Assembly (NCBI GenBank): GCA_947396885.1
Contig: OX377204.1
Coordinates: 89,786,728 to 89,850,727 of the forward strand
Direction of reading: 5' to 3'
Length of the DNA: 64,000 nt
Source: Heligmosomoides polygyrus polygyrus
Lineage: Eukaryota > Nematoda > Chromadorea > Rhabditida > Heligmosomidae
A program made the position numbers and the translations under genes. Under the pieces are notes generated by a model. It had not been told where the DNA came from and made no database searches. It saw nothing but the letters and a program-made list of their open reading frames with translations. Position 1 is the first letter of the stretch. Each line of letters opens with the position of its first letter. Positions 21,896 through 32,464 of the stretch are shown here, one piece after another.

Positions 21896-24005
21896 GTTGT
21901 GTGTATGTGTGTGTGATTCCGTCCTTCCGTCCGTCTCAACTGGAGTGTGGAACAGCGTCTTGGCGATGTTCAACGATTGATGGCGATCACGGCGACTACA
22001 ATACCAGCCCTATCTTTTGTTAATTCTGCGCACAACCGCAACTTTTGCGCCGTTTTGGGCGAGAAAGCGCCGTTTTGGAATAGCTTGCTTCAGAGTGGTC
22101 CATTTTGACGAGAGTCCCATACTTGGAATGGGAATCAGATTTTCCATACAATATGTTGGAGATGTCTACAAGTTTTGAAGATGAAATCTGATGATTGGAG
22201 GGCTACGGTACCGGTCTAAAAATTACGGTGGGTTTGCGACCGCTCCCTCCTCTCTTGATATAATTACCTCCTGAAGCCCTTCTCCCTTTCGTAAGCGGTA
22301 ACAGCGTGCTGTAAGAATACAGGACTAGAGAAGCACCCAGGAAACGCCTTTTCAGCGACCCTGCAGGACCTACCAATTTAGAGAAGGCCCTTCGAAAGGC
22401 CAAACAGTGCCAGACGATTGTCAAATGAGCACAGTAGCTGCTCGTGGAAAAGCGCGCAATTCTCCTTAGGATTTTTGGTAGGAACTTAGATACTTTTTAA
22501 AGACTAACCGAGTTGTGAGAGGACGGTTCGAGGTCTGGAGTAAAGCCACATCTCATATTCATTACCTTGTGAAGGACATAGGATTGCGCTACGCACATTA
22601 CCTGCCTATGCTGGTACTTAGAAGTGCCTTTTTCAACAAAACGGCTTTTTTTTGCGTTGCTTATATAATGGTGACTTCAACGTTATTATAGGCCTTTTCG
22701 GAGTAACCAATATGTTTTTGGTGGACCGAAAATGCTGTTAATTAGTTCAAAAACACTGCTTCGGCGACATTAGGGTCACATTTTCCGGTCATCCATGAGT
22801 CCTTTTAAAGTGGGCTTTATAGTGGTCAAAGAGGCAGCCTTGGGCTATACCGTTACTGGAAACCATACCCTAGAGCCAAAAAATAAGCCTAATTTGCTGT
22901 CTCAATCCCTCTCCCCGTCGCAGATTCGTCAAACGTGTTAGATTTTTTTCATTTTGGAAGGGCCGAAACTAATTTGTGTTAAATGCTAAGCACTTAGACT
23001 TTTTTCGTCGTACAGTACACAAATTTGGGCGCAACACAGTAGCAGAAGAAGAAAATAAGATGTCCCGGAGCAGGTTCACGGCTCATCCCAAGTGTCTACT
23101 TGTCGGTAAAATTTTAAAATTTTCTATTTATCTCTCTTTCTCCTCTCCTTCGCTTTCTTTAAAAAAGCAAATTCGTTAGTTGTCTTCTTTGGATAAACAG
23201 TTTTTCTCCGATGTGTTATTGTATTCATCCAAAATGGTTGATTTTTTGACTATTGGTTGTGTTTTGGGGCGAGCTCAGCCGAGCCCTAGACTGCTAATCG
23301 ACCGGAGCCTAGCAGTCGCCCTGCGTCGCCGACCTTTCTTCCTCGCACCTTCGTCAGAGTTCCTGGGGAAATGTGCTACTCCGATCCGGAAGTAAATCAG
23401 ACAGGAGCTGACTGCGGTAGCTACTTTGTTTCTGATCTCAGCATTGACAACTTCTCTTGTTTTTCTACATTGCGTTTAAAAATTCAATCGTACGTTCACA
23501 CATCCACTGTGCTTGAAATCTTTGCTATCGTTTGCTGTATCGTTGTGGAACGCCTATTTAAATAAACCTTATAGGTTGAAATTTTGACACCTATGCCCTT
23601 CTCATTTTAAAGCGGACAATTTGACACCAAGGTGGACGCAAATATAGTTGAACTAGACACCTTTTAAGAAAGTAGAAGGAACATTTTGAAAGAATTTATC
23701 TATCCGGTGTATTTCAAGAAATGATTACTGCACCTTCCAAATAGGCATGGAGCTATTCTTTTTGCGAAGGATAATGTTTTTTATGCTTAAAATAAGTCGT
23801 TATAAAACAAGAATTTTTAGTGCATAGAAAAAGGTTGCTCACCACACTCGTCGAGCACCATGAATGTTAACGTGATTACTAGAGCAAATGATGTTTACCT
23901 TGAATTGTGCTTTGGTGAACGGCGTTTATTTACGATCCTCTCTGGTGATCCGTAGATTTAGAATAGATTTGTTATTCTCTTGTTGCTCTCTGAAGAGAGA
24001 CTGAG

Positions 24006-24206
24006 ATGATGCTCCGGACCTGGGTTTTAATAACAGTCGCAGCTGTTGTCTTTCACCGTAGTTCGTGTAAAGATTCTCAACCACGCGGAAGTTGCACCGA
24101 TGCTAGAAAATACTGCAGTGGGGAGTGCTATCGATGCGGCTTCCGACGATGTCTCCACCAAGTTCAAAACGACTGCTGTTCTGACAACTATTTCCAGCGT
24201 GGATAA
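24006..24206 (+). CDS. Small secreted cysteine-rich peptide (66 aa)
   Basis: The first 20 residues form a signal peptide (MMLRTWVLITVAAVVF core). The mature part is about 46 residues with eight cysteines (positions 21, 30, 37, 41, 44, 49, 57, 58), including C-x3-C-x2-C and a CC pair, suggesting four disulfides. A canonical AATAAA lies 30 nt after the TGA stop, which supports a real single-exon or last-exon gene. I cannot assign a family. It sits in the unique centre of the 5.8 kb inverted-repeat element. A shifted frame over the same bases is also open (24046-24231) but lacks such features. Confidence 0.55.
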   Translation: MMLRTWVLITVAAVVFHRSSCKDSQPRGSCTDARKYCSGECYRCGFRRCLHQVQNDCCSDNYFQRG

Positions 24207-24235
24207 CATCCAAAAGCAAATCTCGTTTTGATTAG

Positions 24236-24241
24236 AATAAA
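24236..24241 (+). promoter_or_regulatory. Polyadenylation signal AATAAA
   Basis: Perfect hexamer 30 nt downstream of the stop of the cysteine-rich peptide gene. Confidence 0.55.
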
Positions 24242-24445
24242 CCCAAATGTCGTTTACAGTCAATCAGATAGACATCTCGATGCTTCAGACGAATGCATTG
24301 CGGAGTCTGTTTGTAGAGGCACCGGCTTCGCAATGCCTTAAAGCGACGTTAAAATGCATTTTTTTCAACGTAAGCCATGACTGCTAAGCAGGATATTGAA
24401 TACCCCAGGGCTGTTATTTAAAAAGTAATAATTTTTTATATGTAG

Positions 24446-24775
24446 CGAGAGAATTGGTAGTTTCACCATTCATTGTAAACATCCAACAACTAAATGTCGT
24501 GGAAAAATCTATAACTCACTATTTTGTCGAGTTGCCAGATGGTTCTAGCGCATTCCAGCAGAAATTTTTTGTTCCGAAAACAGCTACATCTTCAAAGCAA
24601 GGTTGGAAAAGCTCGATCTTTTGCAAATTCTAGGAAATAATAATGTCTAACGATGATGTCTTTGATTGCAGCCAACTTTCACTTTTATCCTTGCCATGGT
24701 TTGTCAGAGACAATCTGCCGGCCCCGCTCTTCATCTTGCAGTCCAGTCTTCAGGAAGATACCAGCAGTCCAATGA
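24446..24775 (+). CDS. Two putative coding exons, product unknown
   Basis: Exon 24446-24601 (after ATGTAG, before GGTTGG) reads through 51 codons including VEKSITHYFVELPDGSSAF. A 70-nt intron ending GATTGCAG leads to 24672-24775, which stays in frame (phase 1) and stops at TGA. The first exon has a coding-like composition; the second is Ser/Cys/Pro-rich and less convincing. No family recognised and the upstream part is missing. It shares the centre of the 5.8 kb inverted-repeat element with the cysteine-rich peptide gene, so it may be captured sequence. Confidence 0.35.
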
Positions 24776-24899
24776 AGCAGTAGATTTTTAAGAATACAGT
24801 TCTCAATCATGATTGTTAGTTACAATGAGTGTTTTTCTAACCAACATAATAATTCTCAGATCGTAGGCGAGTTCATTGTCTTATGGATGATATACATGT

Positions 24900-25482
24900 A
24901 TGTATCAATGTAAAGGCGGCGTCAGCAAGAGTAGTCCCGGGTTGCATTTAATATTCTTTATACATTTTCTTTTTCTTGCTTTTGTTCAACTTAAACGAAT
25001 CTTGTTCTCCGTACCGACGTCTTTCGTTCGTGCGTTTCAATATGCGCAACTCCCTTCTATGCTACCGCCTGAGGTGCGTACCAGTTTAAAGAGGCCTTTG
25101 AGATACAGGGCCCGCCTTGGGTTCGTGTACGTAGAAGGTCGTAGACTTTGTGCATCTCATAATTCGCATGCAAGACGTCCTCGCGAAAAGAATTTCATCT
25201 ACGCTTCATGTTCTTTTTATTGTTTTCAACAGCCTTTGCAGGTTATTTTTTTCTTCCATTGTAAGAAACAATGCGGACTACTCTTCGACAAACCTCTTTT
25301 TCCATTAACAATGAATCAGGCAATGAACTCACAACGATCTCAATTTATTCAATTTCAAACTGGAGTTCCCACATTCACCAATGGATTGAAAAACACTCAA
25401 ACTGAACATATGTCATGTATGTGGTCTGACGTAATCTACAGTATTTGTTTTGTTTATTATTTATGGCACACATTTTGTGTAG

Positions 25483-25493
<11 letters not shown>
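24900..25493 (+). other. Open frame of 197 codons, unsupported
   Basis: Long for such AT-rich sequence but shows no domain, has hydrophobic low-complexity ends, and terminates in an (AAAT)n microsatellite. Could be a decayed retroposon with an A-rich tail. Confidence 0.2.

Positions 25494-25512
<19 letters not shown>
25481..25512. repeat. (AAAT)n microsatellite
   Basis: Seven or so AAAT units just before the start of the right inverted arm; possibly a retroposon tail. Confidence 0.7.
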
Positions 25513-25514
<2 letters not shown>

Positions 25515-26221
25515 TTTACCAAATAAGGCTGGCCTCCACACCTGTCGACCAAGCTATGGATGTACTAGTCCTTCTGACACAGATTGAGAAACTAATGCCA
25601 ACTAAAAGCAGAATGCCTGACAGATTCCAGGCGAACTTCACAATTGCGTTTTTTCTGCGTTAGATGCTAGATGCCAGATTTGATAGGTCAAAATAGGGAT
25701 TATTCTAAATGAACACTAGTAAGTTCGAAAGCAAATCTTCAGTCACAATTGAATTTTGGTTTGATAAACGCAATGTAGAAAAACCAGAAAAGTTGTCAAA
25801 GCTGAGATCAGAAACAAAGCAGCTACCCCAGTCGGCTCCTGTCTGATTTACTTCTGGGTCGGGGTAGCACATTTCCCCAGGACGTTTGACGAAGGTGTGA
25901 GGAAGAAAGGTCGGCGACCCAGGGCGAGTGCTAGGCTCCGGTCGATTAGAAGTCTAGGGCCCGGCTGAGTTGCCCCAAAACTCAACCAAGAGTCAAAAAA
26001 TCAACCATTTTGGATGAATACAATAACACATCGGAGGAAAGCTGTTCATCCAAAGAAGACAACTAACGATTTTGCTTTTTTACAGAAAGCGAAAGAGAGG
26101 AGAAAGAGAGACAAATAGAGAACTTTAAAATTTTATCGACAAGTAGACACTTAGGATGAGCCGTGAACCTGCTCCGGGACATCCTATTTTCTTCTTCTGC
26201 TACTGTGTTGCGCCCAAATTT

Positions 26222-26779
26222 ATTTATTTATTTATTTATTTTATACATCGAAGGTGTGCCGAAACATTAGTATTAAAAGGATCAATCGCAAGTGCAAGAA
26301 TTGACGCAGTTTGGCCAGAAAATCGAACGAAAACAAAAATTACAAACGTAAAAAAACACACAAACACTAATACACTAAGTACATCAGCACACCACAAATC
26401 CATCGTAAGCTCATTGCAAATATTAGGTACCCACTAAAAAGTACCGAAGAGTTGTTTCTCATAAGTTATAATGCCTAGAACTAGCCCGGTGGTTAACTGC
26501 ACGTAAGTGGGGTCAGGGACATCTGATCTCGATCCAATCACGTACAACCACGTCCACAACATACAATTTGTCTCGCAGCAGTTCTACAGCAGGGGTTATC
26601 CAGCGCAACTGACAATTTCATTCCAACGCGTCGCGCGGTGGCACCTCATTAAACTAAATACGTACGCTGGGCACTGGTCCTGGGGAAGCAACTACGCGTC
26701 ATAACAACTTGTCACTTGGTGAACGTGCCCTGCACAGAATTCCTCATCCAGGATGTAGCAAAAGTGGTGAAGTAAATTT
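26222..26779 (-). mobile_element. Retroposon inserted in the right arm of the 5.8 kb element
   Basis: Absent from the left arm at the matching position (near 23025). Bordered by a 6-bp duplication AAATTT, with an (ATTT)n run at one end that reads as an (AAAT)n tail on the minus strand. Family not recognised. Confidence 0.65.
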
Positions 26780-28219
26780 GTGTACTGTACGACGAGAAAA
26801 GTCTAGGTGCTCAGCATTTAACACAAATTAGTTTCGGCCCTTCCAAAATGAGAAAAATCCAACACGTTTGACGAATCTGCGACAGGGAGAGGGATTGAGA
26901 CAGCAAATTAGGCTTATTTTTCTGGCTCTAGGGTATGGTTTCCAGTAGTGCTATAGCCCAACACTGCCTCTTTGACTACAATAAAGCCCACTTTAAAAGG
27001 ACTCATGGATGACCGGAAAATGTGACCCTAATGTCGCCGAAGCAGTGTTTTTGAACTAATTAACAGCACTTTCGGTCCACCAAAAACATATTGGTTACTC
27101 CGAAAAGGCCTATAATAACGTTGAAGTCACCATTACATAACAACTTACGCAAAAAACCCGAGTTTTGTTGAAAAAGGCACTACAAAGTACCAGCATAGAC
27201 AGTTAATGTGCGAAGCGCAATCCTATGTCCTTCACAAGGTAATGAATGTGAGATGTGGCTTAACCCCAGACCTTGAACCGTCCTCTCACAACTCGGTTAG
27301 TCTTTAAGAAGTATCTAAGTTCCTACCAAAAATCCTAAGGAGAATTGCGTGTTTTTCCACGAGCAGCTACTGTGCTCATTTGACAGTCGTCTGGCACTGT
27401 TTGGCCTTTCGAAGGGCCTTCTCAAAATTGGTGGGTCCTGCAGGGTCGTTGAAAAGACGTTTGCTGGGTGCTTCTCTAGCCCTGTATTCTTAAAGCACGC
27501 TGTCACCACTTACCAAAGGGAGAAGGGCTTCAGGAGGTAATTATCTCAAGAGAGGAGGGAGCGATCCTAAATCCACCGTAATTTTTAGATCGGTACCGTA
27601 GCCCTCCAATCACCAGCCCTCCAATTTCGTCTTCAAAACTTGTGGACATCTCTTACATATTGTATGGGAAATCTGACTCCCATTCCAAGTATGGGACTCT
27701 CGTCAAAAATGGACCACTCTGAAGCAAGTTATTCCAAAACGGCGCTTTCTTGCCCAAACGGCGCAAAAGTCGCGTTTGTGCGCCGAATGGACAAAAGATA
27801 GGACTGGTATTGTATTAAATGCATGCTTAATTAAAGAACAACTGAATAAATGCGAACACAATGGCACTACTACAATTTAGTAATGAATGAGGCGTCTTTT
27901 TTGAATACACCTTACCTTAGAAATCTTCGGCAACATAGGCTTGGGGATACGGGAAGTTAAAATGAATTTGAAGAAATAACCAGGGAAATGTTTTAACGGC
28001 CGCTATTATAGGCGCACACAGCCGGCGCTGCTTACAAATGAACTGTCTGAACGGTACGCCGGAACGGCAAGAACGAGTACTATAGGGAGAATCCCCGTCC
28101 TCCAAATAGTAACAGAACATGCTTTGTTTTTGCCGAATCCTTGAGGCAAACGAGTACGAGGGTGTAATGTTTAAGGGTCCGCAAAGCGAGCTCTTCACGG
28201 CAGCGCAAAATCTTGATGT

Positions 28220-28303
28220 CGTGGACTGGGTGGCGCAGTGGTAGAGGGCACGCCTTACGTTCGTGAAATCTAGGGTTCGGTTCCCATGCTACGCTGCGAT
28301 TTT
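28220..28303 (+). repeat. tRNA-like insertion (minimal SINE or tRNA pseudogene)
   Basis: Present in the left but not the right arm of the 28.0-29.4 kb element, so it is an insertion of about 84 bp. It carries an A box (TGGCGCAGTGGTAGAGGG) and a B box (GGGTTCGGTTCCC) at tRNA spacing. CACG/CGTG could form an anticodon stem but the loop is 9 nt. No body or tail remains beyond the tRNA part. Confidence 0.5.
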
Positions 28304-28720
28304 GCACTTTTACCATAGTATCGGATTTCCATAGAGATTTTCATATCTGAACTTGTTTTTGGGGTTTGCTACGGTAAGATGTTTTTATTACTTATTATTT
28401 GTCAACATCTCATAATTCACCAGCAGTGTCCGAAATAAAATGCGACTTTGTATGAAACTTTTACTCCAATAAATTGTTCTCATTGTCAATGTAAGAAATT
28501 TTGACGCAGGAACAATATGAAACAGCGGTAGAAAGCTAGAAAAATGCATCAAATGCAATTTATTAGAGTCGTTGAGGTGAGTGCCACCAGTGTACTCACA
28601 GTGTAAGAGGGGACCATGATCTTCAACTTGACCTACCACCTCGATCAATATTCTCACCTCTGTTATGCTTACAAAGTCGCGCGGTTATAACAAGCTGCTG
28701 CCGCCAACACTGACTCTACA

Positions 28721-29047
28721 ATGTCTGCTAACCCTCGAGTGGTCATTCACCTATTGACACTGAAGTGCGGATCTCCACGGGATGCTGTCCCTTCGAGAGA
28801 CGAAATGCAGCTGGCGGAAAGGATAGCAAGTATCCTACAGGATTTCGAACTGCGACAGCTGGAAATCGACGAAGTGAAGAAGTTAGAGGTAGCGGAAGAA
28901 GAGGACCAAGGGTTTCAACCAGAAGAGGATTGTGCCGGAGTCACGACATTACTAACCAGTGAAGGCACTATCACGTTTTCGGAAGGACGGATCGTTTCGG
29001 AGGAAAAGATTTGGCTATACTTGAATTGTTATACTATACAAGTTTGA
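28721..29047 (+). CDS. Repeat-encoded acidic protein fragment (108 aa)
   Basis: Open frame with an ATG start inside the 28.0-29.4 kb inverted-repeat element. Central part is charged and likely helical (ERIASILQDFELRQLEIDE, then KKLEVAEEEDQ). No catalytic triad of a transposase is visible. The C-terminal third runs into the right-arm flank and may be read-through, so this is probably the N-terminal remnant of an element protein rather than a host gene. Confidence 0.4.
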   Translation: MSANPRVVIHLLTLKCGSPRDAVPSRDEMQLAERIASILQDFELRQLEIDEVKKLEVAEEEDQGFQPEEDCAGVTTLLTSEGTITFSEGRIVSEEKIWLYLNCYTIQV

Positions 29048-29399
29048 GAACTGGGGAAAGTGGACTGTATCGCGATTCCAGCTTGGGCTGCAGCGGAGTA
29101 CCACTGGGCAGGAACTGTGAAGCCAAACACAAGTTCAGATATGGAAATTTCTATGGAAATCCGATACTATTGTAAAAGTTCACGACACCGGGATCTTGCG
29201 CTGCCGTGAAGAGCTCGCTCTGCGGATCCTTAATCATTACACTCTCGTACTCGTTTGCCTCAAGGATTCTGCAAAAACAAAACATGTTCTATTACTATTT
29301 GGAGGACGGGGATTTTCCCTATAGCACTCGTTCTTGCCGTTCCGGCATACCGTTCAGACAGTTCCCTTGTTAGCGAAGCCTAATGATAGGCTCCCATAT

Positions 29400-30250
29400 C
29401 GACTCATCTTCTTTTAGGACCTCACCATCAGTCACGTCCGTGATAGCACCTTCAATACTTAGTGGATGCTCGAAACTAGCCTGCAAAATCATATCCAACA
29501 TAAGCTTCGCACTGATATCTCGTTGAGTAAACAAACGCCATATCTAGACGTAGACAATGTGCTATAGCTCATTTGATCTGGACATCTATTTGAAGTGGCA
29601 GTGAAGGCTCTACAGTTGCGTTGGCACGTCACACCGTATTCGCAGAGAGCTTACTGAACGTTCAGTGGAGCAATGAGTCGAGAGCGGAGCGTGAGTTTTT
29701 TCCCACTGCTCTAAAAGCTGGTCTGTTTCCTAGTAGACTAGCCAAATCTGAATGCAGACCATATTTTAAAGAAACTCCACTGGTTAGGATGATGTGCCTT
29801 TTGCTTGGTTCCATAGTTTTACACACAGCGATGGGTTCACTCGTAGTGATCCTCTGCCGGAAATCAGTGTTCAGAATCCGTTAGGCCTACAGGCCTTAAA
29901 GGAGCGATCGTATTACTATAGGTGGGAGGAGTTGAGGCACATTTGAGCAGAACTTCTGCATTTTCCCGGCTTTTGTATAGCTATGGTGTATATATTATTA
30001 CTTGGCGGAACAGGGGTTGGGGAGGGGTGGTCTTCCAGCGGAAAAAGCACATAAGTAGTCACATATAAAGGAGCAAAGCTGCTCGAAGATTTGAAGCTAA
30101 CCAAGTAAAGTAGCCCTATAAGACGTTTGGTATTGCATTACACAACTCTGCTGTGTTCTACCTAGGTAGTGAACGGAGTTAGGCCACTTCCGATGCAAGT
30201 GGGTGTTCACGTCCGTGTCCGCGCGCGGCGGAGGCATAGTTATAAAATAA
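29400..30250. other. No recognised feature
   Basis: An open frame at 29621-29884 (87 codons) has no recognised domain; otherwise unique-looking spacer. Confidence 0.35.
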
Positions 30251-30254
30251 TAAT

Positions 30255-30560
30255 AGTGTAAAGGCCCCACACACTTCTGCGGCAACGCCGCGGCCCTCTC
30301 CTCAAACATAGGCCAGAAACGCAGAGCTCGCCGCCGGCGGCGTCCCTACCCTATCCTTAACCATAGCGGCGAGCGGCGTTGCCGCAGAATTGCGTAGGGG
30401 CCTCGCCGAAGGAAATTTCGCCGCGATTATGGCAAAAGTAGCCGACATGCGCGATCGCTTTCCGCGTCCATTGCGGTATGGCATACTTTTTCACGCCACG
30501 CGCGGTGTTTAGCGTTGATCCTGGGCGGATCGCCGTCGCGCTGCCCAGTGTAACGGACAT
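30255..30560. mobile_element. GC-rich Harbinger-like MITE material, nested
   Basis: AGGCCCCACACACTTCTGCGG at 30258 and its inverse at 30375-30403 bound a small GC-rich element. It abuts sequence (CATACTTTTTC-CGCCACGCGCGGT) shared with the MITE at 9296-9631, so one GC-rich MITE seems inserted next to or inside another. Confidence 0.5.
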
Positions 30561-30740
30561 GCTATGGGCGGTTTTATGGGCGGTTGTACTGACTTCCGTT
30601 TATGCACTCCACCGAACCTGCATCCTACCAGCAGAAATCATTCTTATACAATAGATTTTTGGCCTTTTAAATGCTTCAAGAAATACTTTAACGACAATAT
30701 TTTATCAGCGATATCACCACCTATAAAAGAGTTTATCCGT

Positions 30741-30893
30741 CAAGTGATCTAACCTAAGTGAGGTACGCCGCATCATCCACAGCGAGAGCGGTCGAGTGAT
30801 CTAACCGAAGTGAGATACGCCGCATTATCCACAGCGAGGGCGGTCGATGATGTGACCTGAATGAGGTACGCCTTATCATCTACAGCGCGGGCA
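30741..30893. repeat. 52-bp tandem repeat, 3 copies
   Basis: Units begin at 30741, 30793 and 30845, each containing GTGATCTAACC-like and ACGCCGCAT-ATCCACAGCG words; the third is the most diverged. Confidence 0.75.
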
Positions 30894-30959
30894 AAATTTG
30901 CTATTGAACGTGGGATGTTGCTGCAGCAGGGGAAATGCAGCCCTTTACTGCTTAACACA

Positions 30960-31830
30960 ACAGCATCTACGCGCGTTTCTGAGCGTCCAGATTCAAAAGT
31001 CGACTTCGTGCCATTAGCATGAGAAGACTACTGGGATCATTAGGGAGTTACCAATCAGGGGAGGGGGACAGTAAGGAGGATCAGCAAGGGGATCCATTAC
31101 CATTAAGAGAGACCGGATTTAGAGGATGTGACACCGATGTCACACAATAGGCGTTCGCTCGCCGTCGATGTGTCGTGAGCGTGGGAGGCCTATTCAATTG
31201 GGGTAGAGTAGTAGGGAGGATCCCGAGGGGTCGAGGAGGAACATATCTGGAAGAAGGGACCTGGAGGCGGGACCAGAACGGGGAACCAACAAGAAGGGAG
31301 CCGTAAGGGAATTCATACGGAGAAGAAGGAATCTACCATATGCATACCCTCTTCATGCTCGACACAGCGGCGACTGCGCGCGCTTCTGAGCTTCTTGATC
31401 CAGAAAACGGGCCCACTACGTCGCGCAGCAACCATCCTGGTTCTGAATACGTGTCACCGCCCGTGCCGTGAGCATGAGAGGAACATTAAGGGGTGGTGGA
31501 GAAGGGCGGTAAGGGGGACGTCTGTGGTGGACCAGTAGAGCGACGAGGAAGGAAAGGAAGAACCCGGAGGAGCGGCCAGGACGGGGAAACCAGCAAGGAG
31601 AGACCGGTAGGTGTCAGTAGTGGAAACAAAGAAGTGGGCCAGTAGTTGGGCAGGAAGGTGGGGACTAAAGAGGGGAGGGAAGACCTGTAAAGGCGGACCA
31701 GCAATTAGATCCAGTAAGAAGAAACGAGAGAGGAGGGACCTGGCTTCCGAAGACATGTCAACGATAACTTGAAACGCTAGCTGTTGAGCATGAGAACGAT
31801 TACGGAGCAACAACCTGAGGGACAGAAGTA
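30960..31830. repeat. Purine-rich imperfect direct repeat
   Basis: Two blocks (about 30960-31330 and 31370-31750) share GCGCG-TTCTGAGC, GTGTC-CCG and long G/A-rich runs (GGAAGGAAAGGAAG). The plus strand is strongly purine-biased, so the open frames on the minus strand are composition artefacts. Confidence 0.5.
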
Positions 31831-32464
31831 CTGCGCAGCACAAACCAATGACATTACTGGCCGGTCAGGAAGGAATGTCAATGATGAAGGTACCGAAGTG
31901 GTGAGGGGCTTGATGCCGATAAAATACGCACCAATTCCTAGATGGTAGCGGATTTTATGTTTTACAAAAACTGCTTTCCATAGGTCAGTGATGCTACAAA
32001 GTCGCGCGAAGCGCGCAAGTGCGAGACACGCCGTTTGGCGTGTCGGAGCGCTTGTTATCAGACAATACATGGGTGCAGGAGAAGGCAAATGGATGGGTAA
32101 GGAACGGGGAAGAGAAGGAATCGCCTACGGCGAGCCCAGAGACAAACGGCTAATGCGCCGCCAGACTCAGACAAGAGCCTAGAGGAGGATCACCGGGAGG
32201 TGGAAACTAGCCACCTGGGTTACCCTTCTTTTATAACCGGTGCTGAGCACGGCTGTAACGGTTATTGACCACGGATCGTCGGCAGATCTGTGTGAGAACG
32301 TGGGTATTGGGATTTCTAAAGAAATCGCCCTCCATCTATTATTGACTTCTCTACATCAGGATGTGTTAGGCCTCGTCATATTTCAATGCCTTGCTTTGCG
32401 TACAAACAAGCTTGCTGTTATCACAAACTTTTCAAATGAATGTCACTATGGTTTCCATCTTCAG

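Larger units (their letters stand above)
21999..27812. mobile_element. 5.8 kb element with about 1.5 kb inverted arms, TA-flanked
   Basis: The left end CAATACCAGCCCTATCTTTT and the right end (inverse CAATACCAGTCCTATCTTTT) are each bordered by TA. The left arm runs to about 23490; the right arm starts about 25745 and is lengthened by a 558-bp retroposon. Long stretches match inverted (GTCCCGGAGCAGGTTCACGG; GGTATGGTTTCCAGTA; CCTATAATAACGTT). The 2.2 kb centre contains a secreted cysteine-rich peptide gene and exon-like coding sequence but no transposase I recognise. A fold-back or Tc-like non-autonomous element with cargo, or an inverted duplication, could explain it; the TA flanks favour transposition. 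Confidence 0.75.
28040..29364. mobile_element. Inverted-repeat DNA element, 1.3 kb, with ORF
   Basis: The ends GAACTGTCTGAACGGTA (left) and its inverse (right) begin arms that cover 28040-28360 and 29138-29364. Arm landmarks in both: CTATAGGGAGAATCCCCGTC, ACATG-TTTTG near the centre, and CGAGCTCTTCACGGCAGCGC. The left arm is longer by an 84-bp tRNA-like insertion. The interior carries one open frame. Confidence 0.75.

Noticed and set aside
24046..24231. Alternative frame over the cysteine-rich peptide gene
   Set aside because: Lacks a signal peptide or patterned residues; the overlapping frame has both, so that one was preferred.
31454..31843. 129-codon minus-strand frame
   Set aside because: Lies in purine-rich repetitive sequence, is Leu/Ser/Pro-rich by composition, and shows no domain or splice support.
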